NCBI GenBank assembly: GCA_937991435.1
Contig: CALKPY010000022.1
Location: forward strand, 1-55,883
Reading direction: 5' to 3'
Origin: an uncultured Acidimicrobiales bacterium
Lineage (GTDB): Bacteria; Actinomycetota; Acidimicrobiia; Acidimicrobiales; UBA10347
DNA: 55,883 nt
Part shown: positions 17,353 through 26,664 of the stretch, in pieces
How positions within the stretch are numbered: position 1 is the stretch's first letter
Layout of the letters: the number at the start of each line of letters is the position of its first letter
The notes under the pieces: model-generated
The model's database searches: none
What the model was told of the DNA's origin: nothing
The model's input: the letters and a program-made list of their open reading frames with translations, nothing else
Position numbers and translations under genes: made by a program

Positions 17353-18549
17353 ATGCAAATACTTATCGCTGACTCACTCGGCGATCGCGCCGACGCCGAG
17401 CTCTCAAGACTCGGTTGCACGACGACACACATATCAGCGGGGCAACCTCTTGCCGATGCGATTCCTGGGCACGACGTCTTGATCGTGCGAAGCACCAAAG
17501 TCGACGCCAAAACGATTGCGGCCGCTGATCGGCTGGGGCTTATCGTTCGAGCCGGCGCGGGAACCGACACGATCGATACAACAGCGGCAGCCGCCGCCGG
17601 AATATTTGTTTGCAATGTGCCTGGGCGCAATGCAATTGCGGTTGCAGAGCTCACTATGGGACTGCTTCTCAGCATCGATCGCAAGATCGTCGATGGCACC
17701 ATCGACGCCCGTAATGGCCATTGGGACAAGGCTCGATACAGCAAGGCCCAAGGCCTTGCTGGTCGCACGATGGGCATCATTGGACTCGGGTCGATCGGTG
17801 TCGAGGTCGCCAGGCGGGCGGTCGCCTTTGACCTAAACGTCGTTGCCGAGCGCCGAGCCAATCGCACTGCCGAGATCGAGCGAGCCATTCGAGCGCTCGG
17901 CATTCGCCTGGTCGATGACCAAGCGTCGGTGCTTCGAGAGGCAGACATCGTGTCAGTACATGTGCCCGGCGGAGCGGCAACCAAGGGCCTCGTCAACGCT
18001 GAGTTTCTTGCCGCCATGCAACACGGCGCAGTGCTCCTCAACACGAGTCGTGGTTCAACGATGATCGAAGCAGACCTGCTTGCAGCCCTCGACAGTTGGC
18101 GAATTTCTGCTGGTCTTGACGTCTTTCCTGATGAGCCGAGCTCGTCATCGGGCCCCTTGGCCTCAACGTTGGCGGCTCACCCGTCGGTGGTCGCCACACA
18201 CCACATCGGCGCCTCGACGACACAAGCCGCCAACGCCGTCGTTGACGGTGTGTGCGAAGTCGTGCTCAGCTATCAGCGGGGCGACCTTCTTAACTGTGTG
18301 AACCTGACCACCGTCGAGAAACGAGCCTCGACTCTTGTCGTGCGACACATCGACCAGGTCGGTGTGCTGGCATCGGTACTGGCAGTCTTGCGAAACGAAG
18401 GTGTCAACGTGCACGAGATGAGTAATCGAGTTTTCGACGGCGCCCTGGCCGCGGTTGCCACAATCGCGGTATCCCATGCACCGGACCAGACCGCTATTGC
18501 CGCAATCGAGGCGATTGAGCCCGTCATAGGTGTACAGGTGCAAAAATGA
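17353..18549 (+). CDS. serA: D-3-phosphoglycerate dehydrogenase-like, with ACT domain
   Basis: A 398-residue D-2-hydroxyacid dehydrogenase, most like SerA, which oxidises 3-phosphoglycerate as the first step of serine synthesis. The Rossmann motif is GLGSIG (144-149). The catalytic triad is R233 (NTSRGS), E261 (DVFPDEP) and H284 (THHIGAS). A C-terminal ACT domain (about 325-398, RHIDQVGVLASVLAVLRNEGVNVHEM) is the usual serine-sensing module. At the cofactor-specificity strand the text is NVVAERRANR, with Arg where NAD enzymes have Asp. An AAAGGAG site precedes the ATG. Its stop overlaps the next gene's ATG (ATGA), so the two are translationally coupled. Confidence 0.88.
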   Translation: MQILIADSLGDRADAELSRLGCTTTHISAGQPLADAIPGHDVLIVRSTKVDAKTIAAADRLGLIVRAGAGTDTIDTTAAAAAGIFVCNVPGRNAIAVAELTMGLLLSIDRKIVDGTIDARNGHWDKARYSKAQGLAGRTMGIIGLGSIGVEVARRAVAFDLNVVAERRANRTAEIERAIRALGIRLVDDQASVLREADIVSVHVPGGAATKGLVNAEFLAAMQHGAVLLNTSRGSTMIEADLLAALDSWRISAGLDVFPDEPSSSSGPLASTLAAHPSVVATHHIGASTTQAANAVVDGVCEVVLSYQRGDLLNCVNLTTVEKRASTLVVRHIDQVGVLASVLAVLRNEGVNVHEMSNRVFDGALAAVATIAVSHAPDQTAIAAIEAIEPVIGVQVQK

Positions 18550-19760
18550 GCAGTACGCCAATCGACGATGCTCCTCGTGGCGGCATATCTCCGTTCTCGG
18601 GACGGCTCGTCGACCCTGCGTGGGCGGAACAAGTCGTAGCTCCGGCCTATGACTCTCTGTCGTCTGATGCCCGTGTGACCTGGCGAGCGTCGAACCCGTT
18701 GTCGTATCTCAACGTCACCCGCACCGCCGAAGACGAACCCGATGCAGACACCGTTGACAATGCGGCGCTCGTTCTTCGCGGGCGGGCTTCTCTTGAAACA
18801 TTGCTCGAAGCACAGGCGTTCGCACCACAGCCGGCGCCCCGCTTTGTGGCCTACCAGATCGAGGCCCCCGAACACTCACAAACCGGCCTCGTCGCCGAGT
18901 TCGACCCGCTTGCGTTTTCTCAGCGCGCCCGACCTCATGAGGAAATCCATCTGGCAAGAGCAGCTCTACTGGCGGAACACACCCGTGGCGTCGGCGCAGT
19001 ATCGAGTCCGATTGCACTGACGATTGACGACAACGGCGAGCTTGCGCGATGCCTCGCACGAGCCACAGTCGGCTCTCCAGATCTCGACCTTACGGGCAGT
19101 GACGGCGTGACGCAGCGGGTTTGGGAGCTTGACGATTCGAACGGCGAGATCGCCCGTTCCGTCGCCGATGGTTCGTGCTACATCATTGACGGACACCACC
19201 GGGCGGCAGCCAGTCGCACCCTCGTCGAGGCCGGATTGCGCTATCCGCTGCTTGTGGCGATTTTCCCCAAACAATCGCTCGCGGTCGCCGGCTTCCATCG
19301 GCTTCTGCGCATGCCTCAAGGCCAGCCCCATAGCGGGCTCGTTGACGCAATCGCTCGTCGATTCAAAATCACGCAACTTGGCGAGTTTGTTGAACCGGAG
19401 CCAAACAGCGTCTGTGTTCTCATCGACCACGCATGGCATCACGTGCAATTCGACGAGCGTCCGGTGTCAGGCAGCGGGCTCGTGCACCGCGGAGCGCTTG
19501 ATCCGGTTGTGCTCGACCGGGAGATAATCAATCCGCTGGTGCTGACCGGAGGCGATGTGGGCTTCCTCCCTGCGACCGCAGGCATTGACGAGTTGGTGCG
19601 TGTTGCTGCTTCGCAGAACCGCATTCCCATCGTCGTTCCGGCTGTCGAACTCGATGATGTGATCACTACCGCAGATGCCGGGTTGACGCTGCCGGCCAAG
19701 TCCACGTACTTCACTCCCAAGGTGCGCTCGGGCCTATTCCTTCGTCTATTCGACGAGTAG
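18546..19760 (+). CDS. DUF1015-family protein coupled to serA
   Basis: A 404-residue protein of the DUF1015 family. The family hallmark YIIDGHHRAAASRTL is at about residues 212-226. The N-terminal FSGRLVDPAWAEQVVAPAYDSLS is also typical. The biochemical activity is not established in my knowledge; the DGHHR motif is reminiscent of the ParB/SerK-type nucleotide-binding site, so a kinase-like role with serine is a possibility, not a finding. DUF1015 genes commonly lie beside serA in other bacteria, and here the start codon overlaps the serA stop by 4 bases. Confidence 0.85.
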   Translation: MSSTPIDDAPRGGISPFSGRLVDPAWAEQVVAPAYDSLSSDARVTWRASNPLSYLNVTRTAEDEPDADTVDNAALVLRGRASLETLLEAQAFAPQPAPRFVAYQIEAPEHSQTGLVAEFDPLAFSQRARPHEEIHLARAALLAEHTRGVGAVSSPIALTIDDNGELARCLARATVGSPDLDLTGSDGVTQRVWELDDSNGEIARSVADGSCYIIDGHHRAAASRTLVEAGLRYPLLVAIFPKQSLAVAGFHRLLRMPQGQPHSGLVDAIARRFKITQLGEFVEPEPNSVCVLIDHAWHHVQFDERPVSGSGLVHRGALDPVVLDREIINPLVLTGGDVGFLPATAGIDELVRVAASQNRIPIVVPAVELDDVITTADAGLTLPAKSTYFTPKVRSGLFLRLFDE

Positions 19761-19786
19761 TCAAGCTTGACCGAACGAGGCAGAGA

Positions 19787-21454
19787 TCAACCCGGCGTAG
19801 GACTTGCTTCGGGTGTAGCGGTCGCGGTAACGGTTGGCACGGCCGTCGGTGAGGGCACTGGCGTCGCTGTGGGTGTAGGCACCGGAGTCGCTGTAGGCGG
19901 GGGGATCACCGATTGGCGCTGCACGAAGCCAACGTCGATCGATGCGTCGACTCCGACGACCTGACGCAGACTCGCCTCGAGCGATTCGCCGTCGGGGCGA
20001 GCGGCCCCGGCAAGGTCGACAACAAGGGCATCTGCGTCAAAGGTGACTCTGTCAACGACAAGGTCGCGTTCAGAAGCCCATTCCTGGGCGACTCGGCGAG
20101 CGTCGGCTTCGATCTCGTCGATGCTTGCCTGGCCCTGCGCTGCGGCCTCGGCTGACAGGTCGCGCCATCGCACTTCCGCGGCAGGGGCGACACCCAACTT
20201 TTCGTCGAGGCGCGACGACAGGTCAAGGCTCGACGGGGGAGCCGAGGCCGAGGCAATCTCAACAATGATTTGATCACCGGTCGCTGTGAGGTCGGTCACC
20301 TCATACACGTCGCCGGTCCCGGTGCTCGCCAGCCACTCCTGAACGGTCACTTCGACGACGTTAGTTTCTTCGATCTGGCGGCGCGCCTGAAGCGAAACTT
20401 CAATCGCTTCGGCGGTCTGCCCCTGGATCCAACTCACGCTGAGCTCTGCTGGCTCGCCCAAAATCGTGTCGAGCTCTCGTTGCAAATCTGCGGTCTCAGG
20501 TGGCCGTTCTGAGCCGATCACCTGGACCGCAACACGAGTTCCATTCACGTCGACTTCGGAATCGTTGAACGTACCTCCGAGCCATGTTTCGGTTGCCTGA
20601 CGCACACTCGCTGCGGTGCGAACTTCGCGGTTCGAATCAATGCTTCGCGTGACGAGCAGTACGCCGAGGGCTCCCACAACAGCGAGACCGATGAGAGCGC
20701 CAGCCACAACCCGCGGAGCCATTGTCAATAGACGTCTACTAGGGACAAACCCGGTCACGATGAAGACCACGGTGCTGACGGTCACGATGGCTGCAAGGTT
20801 CGTGCCGTAGAGCAACAACGCGCCTCGGGCTAGATCAGCTTCACCGGCCTGCAACGTGATGCCTACCACCGCCAACGGAGGAACAAGAGCCACGGCAATC
20901 GCGACTCCGGGAAGCGAACTCGACACGTCGGGTCTAGCGGTTGCATAGGACCCCGCGAGACCGGCAGCCAGCGCCACAACAAGGTCACGGGCGTCAGGAG
21001 CGGTACGTGACAGCACTTCACCAGTGAGTAGCTCTCCAGGTAGCCAGTGCGCAATGACCCACGCCAAAAGGATTGCGCCGACTGTCGCAAGCACAACCGT
21101 GGTGATCGCTCTGGTCAATGCATCGACCAGAGCCATTGCGATCGACGCTGCAATACCAAGAACCGGAGTCATCAGCGGCGCAATCAGCATCGCTCCAATC
21201 ACAAGCGCGGGCGAATTGGCAGACAGTCCCATGATCGCGACGAGCACCGACATGAGCATCATAAGTCCAAAGTGCATCACCCAGCCTTGGCCGGGAAGCA
21301 CAAGGCAGGCTTCCATCACCCGCATGCGGTCTTCAGGGATCATTCCCCAACGGCGTGTCGAAGGACGCGGCAAGCGGGCGCGCGGCCCTCGTGGCGGCTT
21401 GATTAGCGGCTCTGGCGTCGCGCCACTTTCAGAGGCCGAGTTGCTGTCAGACAC
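19787..21454 (-). CDS. DUF389 membrane protein with Pro/Thr-rich tail
   Basis: A 555-residue protein. About residues 50-290 are a DUF389 membrane core (LSANSPALVIGAMLIAPLMTPVLGIA is the family signature) with roughly six hydrophobic segments. Residues 290-515 form a soluble part with repeated alpha/beta modules (three blocks with VAVQVIG, IIVEIAS and LVVDLAG strands). The last 38 residues are a TATPVPTPTATPV-type repeat. The function of DUF389 is unknown. The GTG at 21454 is preferred because it overlaps the end of the upstream hydrolase gene by 8 bases; a longer reading to 21532 would lie inside that gene. Confidence 0.82.
   Translation of the reverse strand: MSDSNSASESGATPEPLIKPPRGPRARLPRPSTRRWGMIPEDRMRVMEACLVLPGQGWVMHFGLMMLMSVLVAIMGLSANSPALVIGAMLIAPLMTPVLGIAASIAMALVDALTRAITTVVLATVGAILLAWVIAHWLPGELLTGEVLSRTAPDARDLVVALAAGLAGSYATARPDVSSSLPGVAIAVALVPPLAVVGITLQAGEADLARGALLLYGTNLAAIVTVSTVVFIVTGFVPSRRLLTMAPRVVAGALIGLAVVGALGVLLVTRSIDSNREVRTAASVRQATETWLGGTFNDSEVDVNGTRVAVQVIGSERPPETADLQRELDTILGEPAELSVSWIQGQTAEAIEVSLQARRQIEETNVVEVTVQEWLASTGTGDVYEVTDLTATGDQIIVEIASASAPPSSLDLSSRLDEKLGVAPAAEVRWRDLSAEAAAQGQASIDEIEADARRVAQEWASERDLVVDRVTFDADALVVDLAGAARPDGESLEASLRQVVGVDASIDVGFVQRQSVIPPPTATPVPTPTATPVPSPTAVPTVTATATPEASPTPG
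19854..19901 (-). repeat. 24-bp imperfect tandem repeat in the DUF389 tail
   Basis: Two 24-base units (19854-19877 and 19878-19901) differ at a few positions and encode the PTATPVP repeat. They preserve the reading frame. Confidence 0.7.
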
Positions 21455-22250
21455 CGGCAGCAGGTAGTGATGCGTTGGCGATGGCCTGACGGGTGATGCG
21501 CGGCGCTTCGACCTGAACCATGTGACCAACACCCGGCACGATGGTCATCGATGCATCTGGAAACGCAGCGGCGAGGCTCTTGGCTTTACCGACGGGCGTC
21601 ATGCGGTCGAGTTGCCCCAGCAGCATGTGCACCGGCACCGTGATCTCGGCCGCCGAGGCGAGCGCAGTGTCATACGCCGCGCACATTGCAAGGTCATCGT
21701 GCAGCACGCCGGGCGCGGCCTGGGCAATCATTGCTTGGGTTCCGCCGGCCATTGATGATCCGGGCGACGGGTGCGGGCCGCCTCGGCTCAGGGGCGCGAA
21801 TGCCCACCCGCTCATGAGCTGGGCGGCCAGAGGGTCGTTGTTCGCTGCAGCTTCGAGAAGCGCTGGGTGAACGGGCATCGCCTCGGCGGTACCAATCAGC
21901 ATCACCGACGCGAGGTCACGCCGCTTCGCCGTTTCGATCGCGATAAACGAGCCCATCGAGTGCCCAACAACATGCACCGGCCGTTCAATGCCATCGAGCG
22001 CAGCAACTAACCACTCAGCGTAGGTGGCGATCGAATCGAGCGGAGGTTGCGGGCTCGCTCCGTGACCGGGCAGGTCGACGGCGAGCACGGAGCAACCATG
22101 GTGGGCTAACCAACGGGTCTGCATGGCCCAGACTGTGCGGTCCATCGCGGCTCCATGCACGAGGACCACGAGTGGAGCGGCGTCATCGAGCGGCCGTCCT
22201 CCTGTCGCTGCGGTGATTTCTGTTCCGTTCGCCAAGGTGACCAGAGCCAT
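21447..22250 (-). CDS. alpha/beta-fold hydrolase
   Basis: A 267-residue alpha/beta hydrolase. The oxyanion strand-loop VLVHGAAMDRTVW is at 29-41, and the nucleophile is S98 in VVGHSMGSF. The acid is probably in LLGQLDRMTP, and the histidine is in VPGVGHMVQVEAP near the C-terminus. Substrate is unknown. Its length rules out the larger homoserine acetyltransferase MetX, although it lies directly after metY. The ATG overlaps the metY stop by one base (TGATG), and its own end overlaps the DUF389 start, so all three genes appear translationally coupled. Confidence 0.85.
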   Translation of the reverse strand: MALVTLANGTEITAATGGRPLDDAAPLVVLVHGAAMDRTVWAMQTRWLAHHGCSVLAVDLPGHGASPQPPLDSIATYAEWLVAALDGIERPVHVVGHSMGSFIAIETAKRRDLASVMLIGTAEAMPVHPALLEAAANNDPLAAQLMSGWAFAPLSRGGPHPSPGSSMAGGTQAMIAQAAPGVLHDDLAMCAAYDTALASAAEITVPVHMLLGQLDRMTPVGKAKSLAAAFPDASMTIVPGVGHMVQVEAPRITRQAIANASLPAAGV

Positions 22251-23545
22251 CAGCGTGCCTTCTGTGAGCGTCGCAGTGCCTGCGACAGGTCGTCGATAAT
22301 GTCATCGGCGTTTTCGAGCCCGACCGAAAGCCTGACCAGGTCCTCGCCAATGCCGGCTGCATCAAGGTCTTCGGTTGACATCTGCTGATGCGTGGTACTG
22401 CCGGGGTGAATCACGAGTGTCTTCGCGTCTCCGATGTTTGCGAGGTGTGTCGCGAGTTGCACCGACTCGATAAAGGCGCGACCGGCTTCACGGCCGCCCT
22501 TGATTCCGAAGCTCAAGATGGCCCCAGCCCCTCGCGGCAATAGCTCTTTGGCGAGGTCATGGTCGGGATGGTCCGGCACCGATGGGTGTTTGACCCATGA
22601 AACTGCCTCATTTGCCACGAGCGCTTCGATCACTCGATGGGTGTTGGCAACATGTCGTTCCATACGCACCGGCAAGGTCTCGACACCTTGAAGCAGGTGG
22701 AAGGCAGTACCAGGGGCCATGCAGGCTCCAAAGTCTCTCAGGCCCTCGCCTCGAGCACGGGTCGCGAACGCTGCCGGTCCGAACTCATCGGCGAAAGACA
22801 GGCCGTGATAGCCCGGGTAAGGCTCGGTCAGCGTCGGGAACTTGTCAGTCTTTGTCCAGTCGAAACGCCCGCCGTCGACCAGGGCGCCTCCGATAGCAAT
22901 GCCGTGTCCGCCGAGAAACTTCGTTACCGAGTGCATGACAATGTCGACACCATGTTCGATCGGTTGGATCAAGTATGGCGTGGTGAAGGTGCTGTCGACC
23001 ATGAGCGGAATGCCATGTGAGTGCGCCACGTCGGCCACGGCGGGCACGTTGAGAACTTCGAGCCCTGGGTTGCCGGTGATCTCGGCAAGGTAAAGGCGTG
23101 TGTCAGGGGTAGTCGCTGCATCAAATGCAGCCGGGTCACGTGGGTCAACGAATGTGGTCGTAATGCCGAAACGAGGAAGCGTGATGTTCAGCATCTGGTG
23201 GCTGCCACCGTAGATGTTGCGGCTGGCAACGATGTGACCGCCGCTGCCCATGAGCGTCGCTATGGCGAGAAACAATGCTGCCTGACCGCTCGCGGTGCAC
23301 ACGGCTCCGCTTCCGTTCTCGAGTGCAGCGAGACGTTCCTCGAGCACTGCCACAGTCGGGTTCGATATTCGGCTGTAGATGTGACCTGGTTGTTCAAGGT
23401 TGAACATCGCCGCAGCGTCATCAACGGTGTCAAACGCGTAAGACGTCGTTTGATAGATGGGAACCGCGCGGGCTCCGGTGGTGGGATCGGCCGTCTGGCC
23501 TGCATGCAGGCTCAGCGTCTCGATGCGGTACAGATCAGGTCGCAC
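22250..23545 (-). CDS. metY: O-acetylhomoserine sulfhydrylase (MetY-type)
   Basis: A 431-residue PLP enzyme of the Cys/Met metabolism family. It converts O-acetyl-L-homoserine and sulfide to homocysteine. The [28 protein letters not shown] start, the [20 protein letters not shown] block, and the PLP lysine in [11 protein letters not shown] are diagnostic. The length (about 430) and C-terminal [19 protein letters not shown] separate it from the shorter cystathionine gamma-synthases. The GTG at 23545 is chosen because TATCAT, a near-consensus -10, lies 7 bases upstream. GTG 23563 and ATG 23554 are in-frame alternatives. It is followed by the hydrolase with a one-base overlap. Confidence 0.93.
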   Translation of the reverse strand: MRPDLYRIETLSLHAGQTADPTTGARAVPIYQTTSYAFDTVDDAAAMFNLEQPGHIYSRISNPTVAVLEERLAALENGSGAVCTASGQAALFLAIATLMGSGGHIVASRNIYGGSHQMLNITLPRFGITTTFVDPRDPAAFDAATTPDTRLYLAEITGNPGLEVLNVPAVADVAHSHGIPLMVDSTFTTPYLIQPIEHGVDIVMHSVTKFLGGHGIAIGGALVDGGRFDWTKTDKFPTLTEPYPGYHGLSFADEFGPAAFATRARGEGLRDFGACMAPGTAFHLLQGVETLPVRMERHVANTHRVIEALVANEAVSWVKHPSVPDHPDHDLAKELLPRGAGAILSFGIKGGREAGRAFIESVQLATHLANIGDAKTLVIHPGSTTHQQMSTEDLDAAGIGEDLVRLSVGLENADDIIDDLSQALRRSQKAR

Positions 23546-23552
23546 GGCTCGC

Positions 23553-23558
23553 ATGATA
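23553..23558 (-). promoter_or_regulatory. -10 element TATCAT of metY
   Basis: TATCAT on the minus strand, 7 bases before the GTG at 23545. It lies in the 64-base gap after proS, so metY can be transcribed separately from proS. Confidence 0.55.
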
Positions 23559-23627
23559 CGCACCAGTCACCCCGCTCAGTAACCGCCAGCTACGAACCAG
23601 GAAACAGCGGCACGCGTCGAGCTCGAT

Positions 23628-25367
23628 TTAGAGCAGTGGCGCTTCGGCACCGGTTGGAATACGAGCAGCTTCGATCGCGTCAACAACTTGTTGCTCAATG
23701 TCTGCTAGTCGAACTTCGACAGTGGTGCCTGTCGCTCGATCGGTCAGCTCGGCGTTGCCTGCAGCAACGCCTTTGGGGCCCACCGTCACGCGCCACGGGA
23801 TACCCGTGATCTCTGCATCGGCGAACTTCACGCCAGCACGCGCGTCGCGGTCATCAATAGCGGCGTCGATGCCCCGGGCCCGCAGGTTGCGCCACAGTTG
23901 CTCGCCAGCTTCGACTGTGGCTTCATCACGCATGGAAACAACCACGATGGTGACTTCAAACGGAGCCACCGCTACCGGCCAGATCACGCCGTTGTCGTCG
24001 TGGTGAGTCTCGGCAATTCCAGCCATGGCTCGACCGACACCTATGCCGTAGCTCCCCATGATGGGTACACGCTTTTCACCATTGTCGTCGAGCACGAACA
24101 CACCCATAGCTTCGGTGTACTTGCGCCCGAGCTTAAAGATGTGGCCCGCTTCGATACATCGAATGATCTCGAGTTCAGCGCCGCACGTTGCGCAGGCTTC
24201 GCCGGCGGCTACATCTCGAAGGTCCATGAATTCGTCTACAGCGATATCGCGTTCGACCGACACACCCCGATAGTGCTTGTCGTCGATGTTTGCACCCGTG
24301 GTCATATTGGTCCGACCCTGCAGCGCGGGGTCGGCAACTATTTTGAGTCCGGCTACGGCCACAGCTCCAAGGCTGCCCGGCATTGCGCCGAGCGTGGCTT
24401 GCGCTTCATCTGGGGTCGCAGGGCGAAGGTCATTAACGCCGAGCCCATCGACGAGCTTTTGCATGTTCAACGAGTGATCGCCGCGAACCAATGCAAGCGT
24501 GATCGCACCATCGGCCATCATGACCATCGTCTTGATTTGGTTCTCGGCCGTTGCACCACCGTCGAAACCTGCCAGGGCGGCAATGGTGCGAACCCCAGGT
24601 GTGTCGAACAGTTCGGGCTCGGCAGGGCCCTCGTCGTCTGCGATTACTGCAAGCGCTGACGTTGCTCGCTCGCTGTTCGCGGCGTAATCGCATTTGGTGC
24701 ACATGACCACGTCGTCTTCGCCCGCGTCAGACGGCACCATGAACTCGTTCGAACCGGATCCGCCCATCGCACCTGATGACGCTTCGACGGGGACTGCGGG
24801 CAGCGACAGGTGCTTGAAGATACGTATATAGGCCTCGCGGTACATCTCGTAGGAAGCATCGAGACCAGCTTCGTCAATATCGAAGCTGTACGCGTCTTTC
24901 ATGTAGAACTCGCGCACGCGGAGAAGACCGCTCTTGGGGCGCGGCTCGTCACGGAACTTTGTTTGGATCTGGTACCACTGCTGTGGCAAGTCGCGGTACG
25001 AGGTGATTTCGAGCGCAGCCGTTGCGAAGATTTCTTCGGCTGTCATGCCGAGCGCGAGGTCAGCGCCTTTACGGTCCTGCAGGCGAAACATCTCGTCGCC
25101 CATCAAGTCCCATCGGCCCGACTGTTGCCAAATGCGCGCCGGGTGCATGGTTGGCAGATGAAATTCCTGGGCTCCGACTGCGTTCATGTGTAGCCGAATG
25201 ATCGCTGCAATCTTTTCGTGCACGCGCCACCCGAGCGGCAACATGGAGTAATGCCCAGCGTGTAGCTGACGCATGAAACCGCCGCGAAGCAGCAGTTTGT
25301 GGCTCGCTGCCTCGGCGTCACCAGGGGCATCTCGCAAAGTGGGAACGAACAATTTCGACCAGCGCAT
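23628..25367 (-). CDS. proS: prolyl-tRNA synthetase (bacterial type, with editing domain)
   Basis: A 579-residue class II aminoacyl-tRNA synthetase that charges tRNA-Pro. Motif 2 (KFRDEPRPKSGLLRVREFYMKDAYSFD) and motif 3 (GSYGIGVGRAMAGIAE) are present. Between them, about residues 235-385, lies the YbaK-type insertion that edits Ala-tRNA-Pro. The C-terminal anticodon-binding domain follows (about 475-579, PFEVTIVVVSMRD). Length matches the long bacterial ProRS. The ATG at 25367 has TAGCTT 6 bases upstream and no ribosome-binding site. Confidence 0.97.
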   Translation of the reverse strand: MRWSKLFVPTLRDAPGDAEAASHKLLLRGGFMRQLHAGHYSMLPLGWRVHEKIAAIIRLHMNAVGAQEFHLPTMHPARIWQQSGRWDLMGDEMFRLQDRKGADLALGMTAEEIFATAALEITSYRDLPQQWYQIQTKFRDEPRPKSGLLRVREFYMKDAYSFDIDEAGLDASYEMYREAYIRIFKHLSLPAVPVEASSGAMGGSGSNEFMVPSDAGEDDVVMCTKCDYAANSERATSALAVIADDEGPAEPELFDTPGVRTIAALAGFDGGATAENQIKTMVMMADGAITLALVRGDHSLNMQKLVDGLGVNDLRPATPDEAQATLGAMPGSLGAVAVAGLKIVADPALQGRTNMTTGANIDDKHYRGVSVERDIAVDEFMDLRDVAAGEACATCGAELEIIRCIEAGHIFKLGRKYTEAMGVFVLDDNGEKRVPIMGSYGIGVGRAMAGIAETHHDDNGVIWPVAVAPFEVTIVVVSMRDEATVEAGEQLWRNLRARGIDAAIDDRDARAGVKFADAEITGIPWRVTVGPKGVAAGNAELTDRATGTTVEVRLADIEQQVVDAIEAARIPTGAEAPLL

Positions 25368-25373
25368 TGGGTG

Positions 25374-25379
25374 AAGCTA
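25374..25379 (-). promoter_or_regulatory. -10 element TAGCTT, leaderless start of proS
   Basis: On the minus strand TAGCTT, then CACCCA, then the proS ATG. Confidence 0.55.
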
Positions 25380-25422
25380 CTTGTCCGCCAGCGTCTTAGT
25401 CGACCAATTCTGCACCAGCGTG

Positions 25423-26664
25423 TTAGTCGGAGTTGGCTCGCGTGCGGCGCAAAAGCGGGTCAGCGGTCTTGAGCACCCGATCGGCAGCGCGAAATGCATG
25501 ACCGGCAGCGCCCGGTGTGTCGCCATCGACAAGGTTGCCCATGACCTGCAGGGTGATACGGGCAAGTGCGTCGGTTCCGACCGCCAGGCGAAGACCGTTT
25601 CGCAATATGAACGGGTGACCAATCAAGAAGCTAAACCGCCGCCCGGTGCTCAAAAATCCGTCGAATCGTTCCGCTATGGCCTTGTCATAGGCCGGGGGAG
25701 CAGTAGCCGGGTCGTCGAGCAGCAGGTTGGCGGCGATCATGCCGCTTTCAAGGCCATAGTCGATGCCTTCGCCATTCATCGGGTTGACCAGCCCCGCCGC
25801 GTCGCCGATCGCGACCCAGCCCGGGCCGTGTCTGCGTTGCACACTCATTGGTAGCCGCCAGGCCCGCGGCCGCTCGATCCAGTCGCCGATCTGCCACGGC
25901 TCCTGCACGAGAGAGCGATATGAGTCAAGCAGCGTGTTCAGGTTGAGGCGCTTGAAACCTTTCATGGTGCTCAGCGCTCCAACGCCTACGTTGACGGTGC
26001 CATCGCCCGCAGGGAACATCCAGCCGTATCCCGGCACCGGCGTACCCGCATCGTCGGTGAGCGTCAGGCAAGCTTCGAGCATGTCATCGGCGTGTCGCGG
26101 GCTCTCCGCATAGGCACGAATCGCCAAACCGAATGGCTCGTCGGTCACTCTGCGAGCACCGAGCAGGCGTGCAGCTGCGCCAGGAGCACCGGCCGCCAGC
26201 ACCGTGAGCGGCGCGGTCCATCGCTCGCCCGCTGCTTCGACACCGACCGTCGCGCCATCTTCGACAATCGGAAGAGCCTCGGTTGACCAACGGATCTCTG
26301 CGCCGGCGTTGGTGGCCGCATCAATAAGAGCCGCATCAAGCCGACGGCGTGGCCAGACAGCTCCGTGGTCGGGGAAGCGACCGCCGCTCGGCCAGTCGAG
26401 CTCGCGCTGCGTCTGATTGGCAATCATTCGCAGGCCTTCGATGCGGTGCGCTCCGTCGAGGCCGATGCCGAGCTCGTTGAGCGCGCCAATTGCTCGGGGA
26501 GTGAGCCCGTCGCCGCAGACCTTGTCGCGCCCGTAGGCCGCTTTGTCGAAGACGACGACGTTGGCCCCGCCCTCGGCAGCGACGAGCGCAGCGGCCGCGC
26601 CCGCTGGGCCAGCACCGATGATGATCATGTCCGCAGCCGGCACCGTCTCATGGTGCCCGGTCAC
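25423..26664 (-). CDS. geranylgeranyl-reductase-family FAD-dependent oxidoreductase
   Basis: A 413-residue flavoprotein of the geranylgeranyl reductase family. The FAD-binding Rossmann motif IIGAGPAGAAAALVAAEGG is at 15-33, and the family-specific RDKVCGDGLTPRAI follows at 46-59. The second FAD motif is GDAAGLVNPMNGEGIDYGLESG at about 285-306. Relatives saturate isoprenoid chains, for example menaquinone side chains or lipid precursors. In actinobacteria they often act on menaquinone, which is a plausible role here. The start is a GTG at 26664; the ATG at 26628 sits directly at the Rossmann strand and is probably too short. Confidence 0.88.
   Translation of the reverse strand: MTGHHETVPAADMIIIGAGPAGAAAALVAAEGGANVVVFDKAAYGRDKVCGDGLTPRAIGALNELGIGLDGAHRIEGLRMIANQTQRELDWPSGGRFPDHGAVWPRRRLDAALIDAATNAGAEIRWSTEALPIVEDGATVGVEAAGERWTAPLTVLAAGAPGAAARLLGARRVTDEPFGLAIRAYAESPRHADDMLEACLTLTDDAGTPVPGYGWMFPAGDGTVNVGVGALSTMKGFKRLNLNTLLDSYRSLVQEPWQIGDWIERPRAWRLPMSVQRRHGPGWVAIGDAAGLVNPMNGEGIDYGLESGMIAANLLLDDPATAPPAYDKAIAERFDGFLSTGRRFSFLIGHPFILRNGLRLAVGTDALARITLQVMGNLVDGDTPGAAGHAFRAADRVLKTADPLLRRTRANSD

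Noticed and set aside
18966..19448. Antisense 160-codon frame in the DUF1015 gene
   Set aside because: It is a GC-skew shadow with no recognisable domain and no ribosome-binding site or -10.
19767..19964. Plus-strand Gly/Val-rich 65-codon frame
   Set aside because: It is the complement of the Thr/Pro repeat in the DUF389 tail, and its repetitive composition is explained by that.
22250..23545. Cystathionine gamma-synthase as the identity of the PLP enzyme
   Set aside because: The length of about 430 and the extended C-terminal block fit MetY-type sulfhydrylases; the gamma-synthases are about 380-400 residues.
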